Positions 1 through 9,434 of a stretch of 64,000 nucleotides of DNA are shown piece after piece; within the stretch, counting starts at the first letter, position 1, and each line of letters starts with the position of its first letter. Position numbers and translations under genes: made by a program. The stretch is taken from positions 81,653,955-81,717,954 of the forward strand of contig OY755039.1 of NCBI GenBank assembly GCA_963576565.1, read 5' to 3'. The notes under the pieces are model-generated. The model was not told the DNA's origin. It saw only the letters and a list, made by a program, of their open reading frames with translations, and made no database searches. The stretch comes from Aspidapion aeneum (lineage: Eukaryota > Arthropoda > Insecta > Coleoptera > Brentidae).

Positions 1-228
1 TTCTAACATATATTTTCAAAAAAAAAACTTCCCTTATTTTTTCCCGGCATCCTAGAGGGTGTGAAACCAAACCGAACCGAACCGGCATCCTAGAGGTTGT
101 GAAACCAAACCGAACTAAAGCGATACTTCGATTCGGTTCAGTTCGGTTCGGTTCAGTTTTGTTTCACACCCGCTAGGATCCCGCGAAAGAAGACCGGAAA
201 GTTTTTTTTTTGAAAAAATATGTTAGAA
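1..228. repeat. Palindromic GGTTCGG-rich module
   Basis: The first about 30 bases are repeated inverted at 198-228, with TTCTAACATAT at one end and ATATGTTAGAA at the other. The interior holds CCTAGAGGGTGTGAAACC and its reverse complement around runs of AACCGAACC/GGTTCGGTT. The same module recurs at 990-1540 and 32455-32720, so it is an interspersed palindromic family. It has no coding content. The family could be a MITE or a foldback element. Confidence 0.7.
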
Positions 229-264
229 AGAGATTTTTTAGTCAAACAGTTGCTGTATTTAATA

Positions 265-615
265 ATGCTCTTTGAGCGCGTTTTTGATGCGTGCTATTTT
301 GTAGCAGCGCTATTTTGATGCGCGCTATTTTGTAGCAGCGCTATTTTGTAAGGCGCTATTTTGATGCACGCTATTTTGTATCAGCGCTATTTTGTAGCAG
401 CGCTATTTTGTGGCAGCGCCATTTTGTAGCAGCGCTATTTTGTAAGGCGCAATTCTGTAGCAGCGCTATTTTGTAAGGCGCTATTTTGATGCACGCTATT
501 TTGTAAGCGCCATTTTGTAGCAGCGCTATTTTGTAGCAGCGCTATTTTGTGGCAGCGCCATTTTGAAGCAGAGCTATTTTGTAGGGCGCTATTCTGTAGC
601 AGAGCCATTTTTATT
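265..615. repeat. 16-bp minisatellite, core GCGCTATTTTGTAGCA
   Basis: Direct tandem repeats of about 16 bp with core CGCTATTTTG and variant spacers (TAGCAG, TAAGG, ATGCA, TGGCAG). The same core and period return at 1640-2225 with different spacers, and an inverted run lies near 900-980. Confidence 0.85.
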
Positions 616-989
616 GAATCACATTTTTATTAAATTTTTTTTTCGAATGACATTTTTATCAAACCGTATTATCAAATTACATTTTCATTGAATTATATTT
701 TTATCGAACGAAATTTTTATCGAACGAAATTTTTATCGAATGACTTTAATATCGAATGACATTTTTATTAAAAACAATTTTAACGAAAACACCTTTATTG
801 AATTAAATTTTTATCACAAATCCTATCCTTGTTCCCTAGTCCACCTCGGCTGAACAGGACTTTTTTATTTTATTTTTATGGTTTTTAGGTTTTGTTGGCA
901 GTCTTACAAAATAGCGCAGGTCAAAATCGCGCAGACCAAAATAGCTTAAGCCAAAAAGCGCAGGTCAAAATAGCGCTTCACTTCTTCCC
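616..989. repeat. AT-rich degenerate tandem repeat and inverted minisatellite run
   Basis: From 616 to about 815 there are degenerate repeats of the type CGAATGACATTTTTAT. From 900 to 980 CAAAATAGCGC motifs appear, the reverse complement of the flanking minisatellite core. No gene is visible. Confidence 0.6.
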
Positions 990-1545
990 CGGAATCCTAG
1001 AGGGTGTGAATCCGAACCGAACCGAACCAAACCGAACCAAAACGAATTAAAGTAAACCGAACCAGCATATTTTTGCAAAAAAAAACTTTCCTGACTTTTT
1101 TCACGGGATCCTAGAGGGCGTGAATCCGAACCGAATCAAATTGAACCGAACCAGCATATTTTTTCAAAAAAAAAAACTTCCCTGACTTTTTTCACGGGAT
1201 CCTAGAGGGTGTGGTTTTTGGTTTGGTTCGGTTCGGTTCGGTTTGGATTCACACCCCCTAGGATCCCGTGAAAAAAGTCAGGAAAGGTTTTTTTTTTAAA
1301 TATTCTGGTTCGGTTCGGTTCGAATTTACACCCTCTAGGATGATGTGAAAAAAGTCAGGGAAGTTTTTTTTTTGAAAAAATATGCTGGTTTGGTTCAATT
1401 TCATTCGGTTCGGATTCACACCCTCTAGGATCCCGTGAAAAAAGTCAGGAAATTTTTTTTTGCAAAAATATGCTGGTTCGGTTTATTTTGATTCGTTTTG
1501 GTTCGGTTCGGTTCAGATTCACACCCTTCAGGATCCCGGGAAAAA
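990..1545. repeat. Array of inverted GGTTCGG modules
   Basis: Five or more copies of a module comprising CCTAGAGGGTGTGAATCC, AACCGAACC runs, a poly(A) or poly(T) tract and CTGACTTTTTTCACGGGATC, alternating in orientation. The two halves mirror each other around about 1215, so the array can fold as a large hairpin. Short ORFs here only read through the repeats. Confidence 0.75.
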
Positions 1546-1639
1546 TAGCGTTTGTCCAATGATATTTGGTGTTTTCGATTTTTTGGGTTTCGATATTTAT
1601 TTTGCCGACCTGTTCTATTTTGCACTTTACAATTTTAGT

Positions 1640-2225
1640 AATACGCTATTTTGACCTGCGTTAATTTGGCCATGTGCTATTTTGGCCATGCGTTATTTAG
1701 AACTGCGCTAATATGACCTGCGCTATTATGACCTGCGCTATTATGGAGTGCGCGACTTAATCCATGCTATTTTGATACATCGCTATTTTGATGGTCGCTA
1801 TTTTAATATATATCGCCGTATACATCGATGTTTCAGTCCCCTTAGAGATCGTCCACTACTACTTTGTTCAAAAATCAATTTATTGAGTCTTTGACCAAAA
1901 ATTTTCTTTCATAGTCGCTATTTAGTTACATCGCTATTTTAATAGTCGCTATTTTGTTACATCGCTATTTTGATAGTCGCTATTTTGTTACATCGCTATT
2001 TTGTTACATCGCTATTTTGTTACATCGCTATTTTGATAGTCGCTATTTTGTTACATCGCTATTTTGTTACATCGCTATTTTGTTACAATCGCTATTTTGT
2101 TACATCGCTATTTTGTTACATCGCTATTTTGATAGTCGCTCTTTCATTACATCGCTATTTTGATTGTCGCTATTTCGATACCGCTATTTTAATACTCGCT
2201 ATTTTGTACATCGCTATTTCGTTCC
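1640..2225. repeat. 16-bp minisatellite, core TACATCGCTATTTTGT
   Basis: About 30 tandem copies of a 16-bp unit, best preserved at 1920-2160, with variants carrying GATAGT or GTTACA between CGCTATTTT cores. The 16-bp period leaves all frames open, which creates artificial ORFs of 69 and 102 codons. Confidence 0.85.
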
Positions 2226-2236
2226 AGAGCCCTGGC

Positions 2237-2471
2237 GTGCAAAGCAAAAACCTAGTAACTCGACTTACTCGAAAATGAGATTTTTATATCATTGAAATAA
2301 CCGTAAAAAACGGCACCAGAGAGTTTTTCTAGAATGTGGCTATCTTAAAAAACAATGAAGTTATGTAGTTAGTATGTAGTTAAATAAACTATGGTTGTAT
2401 GTAGTTAAAAAAACTTCAAACTCTATTTCCCAAAACACAAGTTTTTGACTCACTAGGTTTCTGCTTTGCAC
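2237..2471. mobile_element. Small TIR element (MITE-like)
   Basis: Ends are inverted repeats of about 25 bp: GTGCAAAGCAAAAACCTAGT at the left and its near-perfect complement ACTAGGTTTCTGCTTTGCAC at the right. The interior is AT-rich and noncoding. No convincing target duplication is visible. Confidence 0.6.
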
Positions 2472-3180
2472 GACAGACCGTGTCTGTCTCATTCATCTTC
2501 CTTTTTCGCAGTCCGTGAATCGACGATCACGTGATCAAAATAAATTTACAAAAAAACCCATGCAATTTTAAAATTTGGGCAATCAAGCTATATGATAGAA
2601 ACCAATTATAACTTATTTTTTTGTTGTGTTAGATAAACAAAAGAATTTCGGGGTGCTCACTTTTTTCCGATTTTGAAAATATGGTATAAAACGATGGCAA
2701 AATGCGAAAAACCCATAGAAAAATGTGCATATTTTAGCATAAAGCTGTGGAGGAGAAAATAGGGGAGTACAAACACGCATCGTTGCCAAACTTCAAAAAA
2801 ATTAATTTCTAAAATGTTTGATAAAACCCAACATAAGGCAAATTTCAAAAAAAGAAAAAAAGTCAGCACCCCCAAATTCGATGAAGAATTTACTAGAAGA
2901 AACAAAAATTCCTCTAATGCTACCAGTTTCTCCCTGGATGACCTGGTTGAAAAAGCATCATATGGATAATTTCCAACACTGCAATTGTGCAATTTATCTC
3001 AGAAATAGGGCCCCCTTAAAATACGCAAGATATAAATTGTTATAGCCACTTGCTGTGTTATGATTTAGATGTAGTTATTAGTTTTTTGCAAAGTAAGGGA
3101 ATATATTTAACACTTTGATTGTTTAATATTTCTAAAAACAAACAGTTTATTTTTTAAATAAATATTTTTTAAAAATTTGT
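2472..3180. other. AT-rich stretch, no gene recognised
   Basis: Only short unconserved ORFs occur here, for example 75 codons on the plus strand at 2818-3045 and 111 codons on the minus strand at 2657-2992, which overlap each other. Neither shows a family motif I recognise. Confidence 0.4.
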
Positions 3181-3945
3181 CAAATGGGGCAAAGTGGAAC
3201 GAGTGCCATTCTACTTTACCCCACCAAATTATAATAATTTGCCAAATTTTAATTAATATGAAATGAACAAACTGTATTATGCCATATTGTGAGGTAGTAA
3301 TTTGGTGTAAAAATATTTTTTTAAAAGTTCAAAATAGTATTTTGAAGAAAAATGCAAAATATGAGGTGCATTCCACTTTGCCCCACCCATTTTTGTATTA
3401 TAGATGGTAAGAATCTACGTGCGAACATCAAAACAACATCTTTGGGACGAGGAAGATGCATGCAGTTTTAGCAGTTAGAACAAACCGATTAAGCTATCAG
3501 ACAGCGGCGGCAACTTCCAACGTACCGCAAACGACATTATAACGGAGGGCCAAAACTGACTGCGACGCTCAAGAGGCTTCTGCTAAAGGGTTGGGTAGAT
3601 TTGATAGATGTTTTACCACTGAACAGGAGCAATAACTTGTAAATCATTTATTGTTCATGGAAAACAGATATTATTTTGGATTGAGAATAAAAGATTTGAG
3701 ATATTTGGCATATATTCCACTTTACCCCACCTACCGTTGCCCCATAAGTGTGGGGTAAAGCGGAACAAAAAACATTAATATTTTAAATATCTATATATCC
3801 ATGGTTTCTAAGCTTTTAGTTCTGGTATTTCTGTCCTTTTTTTTGGAAATGTTAAACCATCTTATAACGTATTTTTTTTTTAAATGATCGTTAAAGTTGG
3901 ATTTATTTAGAAAAAACGGAAATTTATTCCACTTTGCTCCACCCT
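3181..3945. mobile_element. Remnant pogo-like DNA transposon
   Basis: A motif of the form TGGGGYAAAGYGGAA and its complement occurs at about 3185, 3211, 3370, 3716, 3750 and 3927, in inverted pairs. It flanks a decayed pogo/Jerky-type transposase start at 3404-3715. The repeated motif is probably the TIR or subterminal repeat of the family, amplified or rearranged. Exact ends cannot be set. Confidence 0.5.
3404..3715 (+). pseudogene. Pogo/Jerky-like transposase, N-terminal fragment
   Basis: Reading starts at an ATG giving MVRIYVRTSKQHLWDEEDA, which fits the usual start of pogo/Jerky-family transposases. After a frame change comes AVRTNRLSYQTAAATSNVPQ, the pipsqueak-type helix-turn-helix, interrupted by a TAA. 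A second block near 3605-3715 reads EQxLVNHLLFMENRYYFGL, which fits the start of the CENP-B-type DNA-binding domain. At least two stops and one or two frameshifts make it non-functional, and the catalytic DDE domain is absent. Family membership rests on motif order, not a database hit. Confidence 0.65.
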
Positions 3946-3972
3946 CCCCTATTTCCCAGGGTAAAGTAATAG

Positions 3973-4100
3973 TGTCGTTAGGCTGACCGTCGGACTGGTG
4001 ATAAAACAGTCCAAACAATACGACAAATCCAATTCCGCGCGCAACACAAACCGCTTCTACTACAAACTTTTAGTCTAACCAGTCCGATGGTCAGCTCGAA
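3973..4100. repeat. Short inverted repeat
   Basis: GGCTGACCGTCGGACTGGT at about 3980 is mirrored by ACCAGTCCGATGGTCAGC at about 4079. This gives a 120-130 bp hairpin-forming element with no coding capacity, probably a MITE fragment. A smaller palindrome, ACCCAACTGC with GCAGTTGGGT, lies just downstream at about 4138-4177. Confidence 0.55.
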
Positions 4101-4285
4101 CAAACCTAATAATTACCAAAATTTAAATTAAAAAAACACCCAACTGCTAAACCTACTTGTACCTCGCAGTTGGGTATAAGTTTGATAGGTATACGTATAA
4201 TGTACGACATGCGTTAACTTTTAGTTTTGATGCCCAAAGCGCACTTACGAAATTATACAGTTTAGTATTTTCATGAATCATCCTC

Positions 4286-4474
4286 TTAAAGGGCCATGCG
4301 AATAAATTTCATAATAAAATCAGTGGGTGCCAAATTTGGTGATCTCGGAGGCCAGCCAATAATACCTTGTCTGCTTTTAATAAGCAGGCTTGGAACGTTT
4401 AATTTAAAAACACTCTGACAGGCAATAAACCAAATTTGGATAAAATTGCCAGAATGATAATGGTGCTTCAACAG
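4286..4474 (-). pseudogene. Mariner-like transposase, C-terminal part of split gene
   Basis: The minus-strand frame contains IIGWPPRSPNLAPTDFIM. This matches the conserved W-P-x-R-S-P-D-L-x-P-x-D-F block that carries the third catalytic acid in Tc1/mariner-type transposases of insects. The N-terminal part of what appears to be the same gene lies at 9435-10069. The two parts are separated by an inserted TIR element whose 9-bp target duplication (CTTCAACAG) marks the break. The canonical Asp of SPDL is Asn here. The gene is non-functional. Confidence 0.65.
4466..4474. repeat. 9-bp target-site duplication, left
   Basis: CTTCAACAG directly precedes the left TIR at 4475 and is repeated exactly at 9426-9434 after the right TIR. 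Confidence 0.85.
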
Positions 4475-4505
4475 CACGGTGGATAGAATAGACCGGTGTT
4501 CGGAT

Positions 4506-4507
<2 letters not shown>

Positions 4508-4549
<42 letters not shown>
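4508..4549. repeat. (TA)n microsatellite
   Basis: About 20 uninterrupted TA dinucleotides lie inside the left TIR. The right TIR has only a short TATAAATATAT at the matching place. Confidence 0.95.
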
Positions 4550-4551
<2 letters not shown>

Positions 4552-4950
4552 GAATTTTTCACGTCACTGGTGGTCCAGCTGATTTTTGTAAACAAAAGTT
4601 AGATATGATATGAACAACGGAACTACCAATTATTTTTGAATTTTTTGAAAATTAAGGCAATTTTCCAACTGTTTTCTAGTACATCCTTATAAAATATAGT
4701 TTTCTAGACTTATTGTCGTTATTTCTTTTAGCCCGCTACAAGTCAAACTGAATGTGATCGTTTAGTATCAAAGGTGTACCGAGGACTTGGGATGTAAACA
4801 AAGATGTAGGTCAGCGGATTATTTTTGAAGCTGAAACGAACACATTCTTTTCTTTAACTTTTAGTTTTTGTGTAAAGGGAAATAAAGCGGGGAAAAAAAA
4901 TAACGACTGTATTGTCTGAAAAATATTATTTTATAAGAATATACTAAATA

Positions 4951-5420
4951 AATAGGTAATTTTTTTTTCAAGTCACAAGCTTTTATAAAATTAATTAAAA
5001 AATAATTTTCTAACATTGTAATATTATTATAATAATAAAAGCGATGGCCGACTGATGGAAATTTTGACGATGTTAGCACGATAAGATATCCGTATCAAAT
5101 AAATATCACTATTTGCAAGAATCAATCTAGCAGAAAAATGCAGAGGTACCAAACCCACCCAACCCGACACAAGATACCCCAGCATTTCTTTGACATAGGT
5201 ATGGCAATGGCATAGCATTGCGGCACATCAAACATATCTTTGATGACCTGCTATGTTGAATATTCTAAGTGTTTAGATCACAAATTTAGATTAACTTATG
5301 CTTTGATTTGCGGCGATCGCTTTTATTATTATGATAATATTAGAATAAGAAGATTGTTTTTTAATTTATAGTGCATTTTATAAAAGCTTGTGACTTAAAA
5401 AAAAATTTTACCAATTTATT
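4951..5420. repeat. Palindromic element inside the MULE-like element
   Basis: The arm at about 4951-5047, with AAGTCACAAGCTTTTATAAA and a TTATTATAATAATAAAAGCG block, is mirrored at about 5314-5420. The loop between them (5050-5310) is unrelated sequence with no gene. It is either a nested MITE or part of the carrier element. Confidence 0.6.
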
Positions 5421-5618
5421 TTCTACTTTTTAGTCTCAGTTATCTACTCTATTAAATGAAAATATTTGTTCAATAACAGAACAGAAGAGTTTATTCTAGA
5501 TTATAATGAAATCGCTGATCGTGAGTTGTGTGGAAACTCATTTTTCTATTGGGGGAAAGAGAGGGTGGGGGTAGAGGTAGAAATATATTTTTTGTTTGGG
5601 CTGTATTGCCATCGGACC

Positions 5619-8600
5619 TTTTTTTTACGGTTAAGCGGACTCGCAAGGAGATCCCTATCACGCTCGAGAAGAGGCCAGTGTGCGGAAATGTTGGTGTGTG
5701 TGGAGTTTATTCCACAGCGATGCTGTTCTCCATGTGAATTCTGATATAATGAGGTTCTTGGTGCCTCTATTTTGACAGTAAATTGATGGTTACCGTCTGT
5801 TTGACGTGTTCGCCTAGTAGGTGCTACTCCCGGGGGGATCATACGTGCCAACTCTTCAGAGCATTTTCCGTGATAATACCGGTAGAAGAGAGATAGATCG
5901 CCCACAGTTCTTCGATGTTCGAGACTATCCAAGCTACGGGTAAGTGCGGGGTCATTGATCAGCTTGATAGCTCGTTTTTGCACGGTGTTCAAAAGCATTA
6001 AGGTATGTTTGGGTGCCGCACTCTATATATGTGAGCAGTACTCCATAGTTAGTCGAATTTGGGCTTTGTAGAGTGTCAGCAGTTGGCTTGGTGTATACAG
6101 ATGTCTTGTACGAAATACCACCCCAAGCTTTTGGGACGCTCTTTTAGCTATATCTGCCACGTGACTGTGCCAAGATATGTTGGTCTCTGCAGTGACTCCT
6201 AAGATGTTCAACTAGCTCTGCAATGTGACAGCACTTCCACATAGCATGATGTTTGGCTCACCGGTGCTGGTCTTTTTTGAAAACAGGGCTGCTTGGGTTT
6301 TCTGCGCGTTAAACTGTACAAGGTTTTTGTAGCCCCAGTCCTCTATTATCTCCAGGTCGTTATTTATCTGCGATATTTGAGTTAGTCTAAAATGATGGAA
6401 TTCACGTGCGAATAGACACTGAGTGGGTGGTATGACTGAGGAGACTACATTGCCATCATCTGCAAAGCAATAAAGTGGATTTACTGTTTTATCTATGAGG
6501 TCATTTTTGTAAATCAGAAAAAGTGTTGGCGAAAGGATTGCTCCCTGTGGCACACCAGCATTTATTTGGTAAGAGTTGGAGTTCCGGCCATCCAGTGCTA
6601 CATAAATGGATCTATCCTTAAGGTAACTTTCAAACCAAGTGCAAAGTTTCGGCGACAATCCCATTGCTTTGAGCTTGTTGAGCAGATTTTCATGCCAGAC
6701 TTTACCGAATGCTTTTGATATATCTAAGGCAATTGTTCTTGTTTCGCCCCGCAACTCAATCGCTTTTTGCCATAAGTGAGTGACGTATGTAAGTAAATCG
6801 CCAGTTGACCTATATTTTCGAAATCCGTATTGCTTGCCGTTGATAATTTTGTACTTTTCCAAGTACTTGGTTAGGTGATGTTCACAACTCTTTCCATTAC
6901 TTTTGATATCACCGGAAGAAGAGCAATTGGTCTATAGTTTAACGTATCCGTCTTTTTTCCTTTCTTTGGAATAGGTTGTACTGCGGCAGACTTCCATGAT
7001 GATGGATATACTCCTTGCCTGTAAGATAAATTGAATAATTTAGCGAAGGTTGGGGTGAGTTCGTTAGCACAATTTTTGAGTACTATCGCGGGAATGCCAT
7101 CTGGACCCATTGCTTTGTTTGTATCTAACTTTTTAAGGGATTTTCGTATTTCTCTGTGACAAAAGGGTACCTCTGGCATACTGTGGGAAACCCTTCCAAT
7201 GAACGGTGGAGTTTTTCCATTTGGCACTGTTAGGTTTGAGTTGTAGGAAAAGATTTTGGCCAGCATATTGGCTTTTTCCTCTGATGTTGTGGCTAAGTGA
7301 GTATTTTTATCTGTAAGTGGTGGTATGGATGACTTGGTGAAGTTTGATCCAACAGCTTTTGCAAGAGACCAAAAGGACCTAGAACTACTTGGACAATTCA
7401 GCAACCTGTTTTTTATTTTTTGACTGTATGTTTCTTTGGCGGCGTCAATAGTAATTTTTCAACTATTTCTGGCTTCTATAAATTCTGTGTGGTTTTGAGC
7501 GGATTGTTGTCGTTTCCAAAGGTTATATGCTCTGTGTTTTTTCTGTACAGCCGTTTGACACTGGCCGTTGAACCAAGGTTTTGCATTTGCTCTGCGTTTT
7601 ATTGTATGTCGGATATATGCATCCATTCCAGATAAGATTACTTTTGTTATTTCATTACAGCAAATAGTGGGATCAGCTGTTTTAAAGCAAACCTCTTGCC
7701 ATGGAAAATCCAGGTAAAACTGTTTAAGGTCATTCCATTTTGCCGATTTATAGTGCCACATTTTACGAGGAAGTGATTGTTGGCTTGGTGGTAAGAGCAT
7801 TTCGCACTTTGTTATTATAAGTTTATGATCGGATGAACAGCGGCGTAGCGTGGGGGGTTAGTCGCCCTTCCCGCCCCGAGGGTAGTGGCGCCCCATAGGT
7901 GGGAGAGGCGTCCTTGTGACTTATCGGCCGTCCCCTGACACATGATGACCTTTTTTTTTTTGTTTTTTTTTGGTCGCAAGATTTGTGAGAGGCGCCTTTT
8001 TGACCTTTTGTTTTTTTTTGCCACAAGCTTTTTCATCAGTTTTCAGATTTTCAGAGGCGCCCTTTTTAGCTGTCGCCCCCCCCCCCCGCCCTTTCGGGCA
8101 CGCTACGCCGCTGCGGATGAACCAAGTGGGGGATCTAATTGAATTGTGTACGAGTCAGGATTTGTAGATAGGAACAAGTCTAAAAGCGCTGCAAATTCAC
8201 CCCTTTCTGAGATACGGGTAGGTTCATCGACAAGCTGCGTTAGACCACAACTTATGGCAAAAGCTTCTGCTTCCCTGCCTTCATTATCTGTTTTGTTGTG
8301 GTGTTTTAGCCAGGGTATATTGTGGACGTTGAAATCGCCTAAAAAACAATTTCCGCATGTGGATAGTTAGACTGTATACTATAACAGTTTTCAGATAATC
8401 TCGCGAAAAAGTTTTGGTACTCGGTGTTACTTGGCGGTCGGTAGAGGCAGCAGATGAACTTGGTCGATGACTTTGAGGTGAATTTTAGTCATATGATATC
8501 GAGGTTCGCTGGTTCTAGCTTCTCCTCTCGATGACATGAAAGGTCATTTTTAATGTACACACAGATCCCAAAATTATGTCGAAATCGGTGGTGTAGGTCA

Positions 8601-8875
8601 TAGCCGGGATAAAGATAGCTCACAATAGGTGTTGCAGAACTGATTTTAGTTTCAGTGAGAACAAGGATGTCAGGTCTTTGTTCTTCAAGATGTTGGTGAA
8701 CTGAATTCATGTTGGTACTTAATCCTCCTATATTGCTAAAATCAATTCTGAGTTGAGTTTTTAGTCTTCTTTTAATATCTTTGCATGAAGGACCCCCATG
8801 ATCACCCGACGCCCGGAGATCCGAGTGGTCGGGTATTTTACCTCCGGAATATTTTGATCCTGGAGGCGCCATCAT
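5619..8875 (-). pseudogene. Endonuclease-reverse transcriptase ORF of non-LTR copy B
   Basis: The conceptual protein starts MMAPPGSKYSGG at 8875. It keeps the start of the endonuclease/exonuclease/phosphatase domain (NIGGLSTNMNSV, VLTETKIS) and the RT motifs NYRPIALLPV, GVPQGAILSP and FADDG within 6212-7404. Frameshifts and stops separate the pieces. The MITE interrupts the end of the endonuclease domain, just before the SDHK-type motif region. Compared with copy A it differs at scattered residues, including DISKAFGKVW for DISKAFDKVW, so one conserved acidic RT residue is lost. It is inactive. Confidence 0.85.
7830..8121. mobile_element. hAT-like MITE with 8-bp target duplication
   Basis: The element proper is 7838-8113 (276 bp). 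Its 15-bp TIRs are perfect: CAGCGGCGTAGCGTG at the left and CACGCTACGCCGCTG at the right. It is flanked by CGGATGAA at 7830-7837 and again at 8114-8121, a sequence that belongs to the interrupted retrotransposon. TIRs beginning CAG and an 8-bp duplication fit the hAT superfamily. The interior has GC-rich ends (GGCGCCCC) around T-rich tracts and no transposase. Related fragments lie at 11155-11208 and 27572-27652. Confidence 0.85.
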
Positions 8876-9011
8876 GCTATCTGTTACTCATTGTTGGAAC
8901 CGGACTGCCAGCGCAGTAGCGGAACGTGGTGATACCACTTAGCGCTACTCAGTTCTGGCATGGTGGTATCTCACCGGTCGACGCCCAATGAGTAAAAGCG
9001 TCTACCACCTA

Positions 9012-9259
9012 TTTATGCATATACCAAATTTTATAAAAGTTATTTGAAGTGAAGTGTGTCAAAAACGCATTTTTTATGGAAGGGGGTGGGGGATAGGGTG
9101 GGAGGACAATTTTTCTTAATGTTGTATTGTCATGGCACCACTATGTGTGTACCAAATTTCATCCAAATCGGATAATGGGAAGTGTGTCGAAAACGCTCCA
9201 CAAGATTTGATAGATAGGTAGATAGTTAGACAGAACATCTGAAGCTAAATAAAAGCTTG
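9012..9259. other. Residual interior of the MULE-like element
   Basis: AT-rich sequence between the 5' end of non-LTR copy B and the right TIR. It contains two versions of a short block (AAGTGTGTCRAAAACGC at about 9050 and 9180). No ORF of note. Confidence 0.5.
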
Positions 9260-9425
9260 TAAAAAAATAGTAGGAAAATTGCCTGAGTATTTAAAAAATT
9301 CAAAAAATATTAGTTGTTCATATCATATCAAGTTTTGTTTACAAAAATCAGCTGGACCACCAGTGTCGTAAAAAATTTGACATATATTTATAAGATCCGA
9401 ACACTGGTCTATTCTATCCACCGTG

Positions 9426-9434
9426 CTTCAACAG
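9426..9434. repeat. 9-bp target-site duplication, right
   Basis: CTTCAACAG, identical to 4466-4474. It joins directly to the N-terminal part of the mariner-like pseudogene. Confidence 0.85.

Larger units (their letters stand above)
5619..9011 (-). mobile_element. Non-LTR retrotransposon copy B (degenerate, minus strand)
   Basis: This is the same family as the intact copy at 42543-45719. It runs from the 5' end at about 9011 (TAGGTGGTAGACGC on the minus strand) to a short A-tract at 5619-5626. It is near full length but broken by several frameshifts, a deletion of roughly 50 bp near 5700-5740 and a 276-bp MITE at 7838-8113. The ORF is cut into pieces at 8489-8875, 7459-7800, 6871-7404, 6212-6862, 6023-6211 and 5546-5998. 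No clear target duplication was found. Confidence 0.85.
4475..9425. mobile_element. 4.95-kb TIR element, MULE-like, inserted in the mariner-like transposase gene
   Basis: Both ends are CACGGTGGATAGAATAGACC in inverted orientation. Similarity continues inward for roughly 170-190 bp: left arm about 4475-4665, right arm about 9260-9425, with an (AT)n expansion at 4508-4549 in the left arm only. A perfect 9-bp duplication (CTTCAACAG) flanks the element. Long TIRs with 9-bp duplications are typical of the Mutator superfamily, but no transposase is present, so the superfamily is inferred. The interior is mostly a later non-LTR insertion (5619-9011) plus a palindrome at 4951-5420. Confidence 0.75.

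Noticed and set aside
265..615. CRISPR-like array
   Set aside because: There are no spacers of unique sequence. The repeats are head-to-tail with short variants in eukaryotic DNA.
1..1545. GGTTCGG runs as telomeric or subtelomeric repeats
   Set aside because: The runs are short, interrupted, alternate in orientation and recur at 32.5 kb inside palindromes. They are not a telomere array.
1954..2278. Two overlapping ORFs (69 and 102 codons) on the plus strand
   Set aside because: They only read through the 16-bp minisatellite. The peptides are strict repeats and both frames are equally open.
2657..3045. 111-codon minus ORF and 75-codon plus ORF
   Set aside because: They overlap on opposite strands in AT-rich DNA, without motif or splice support.
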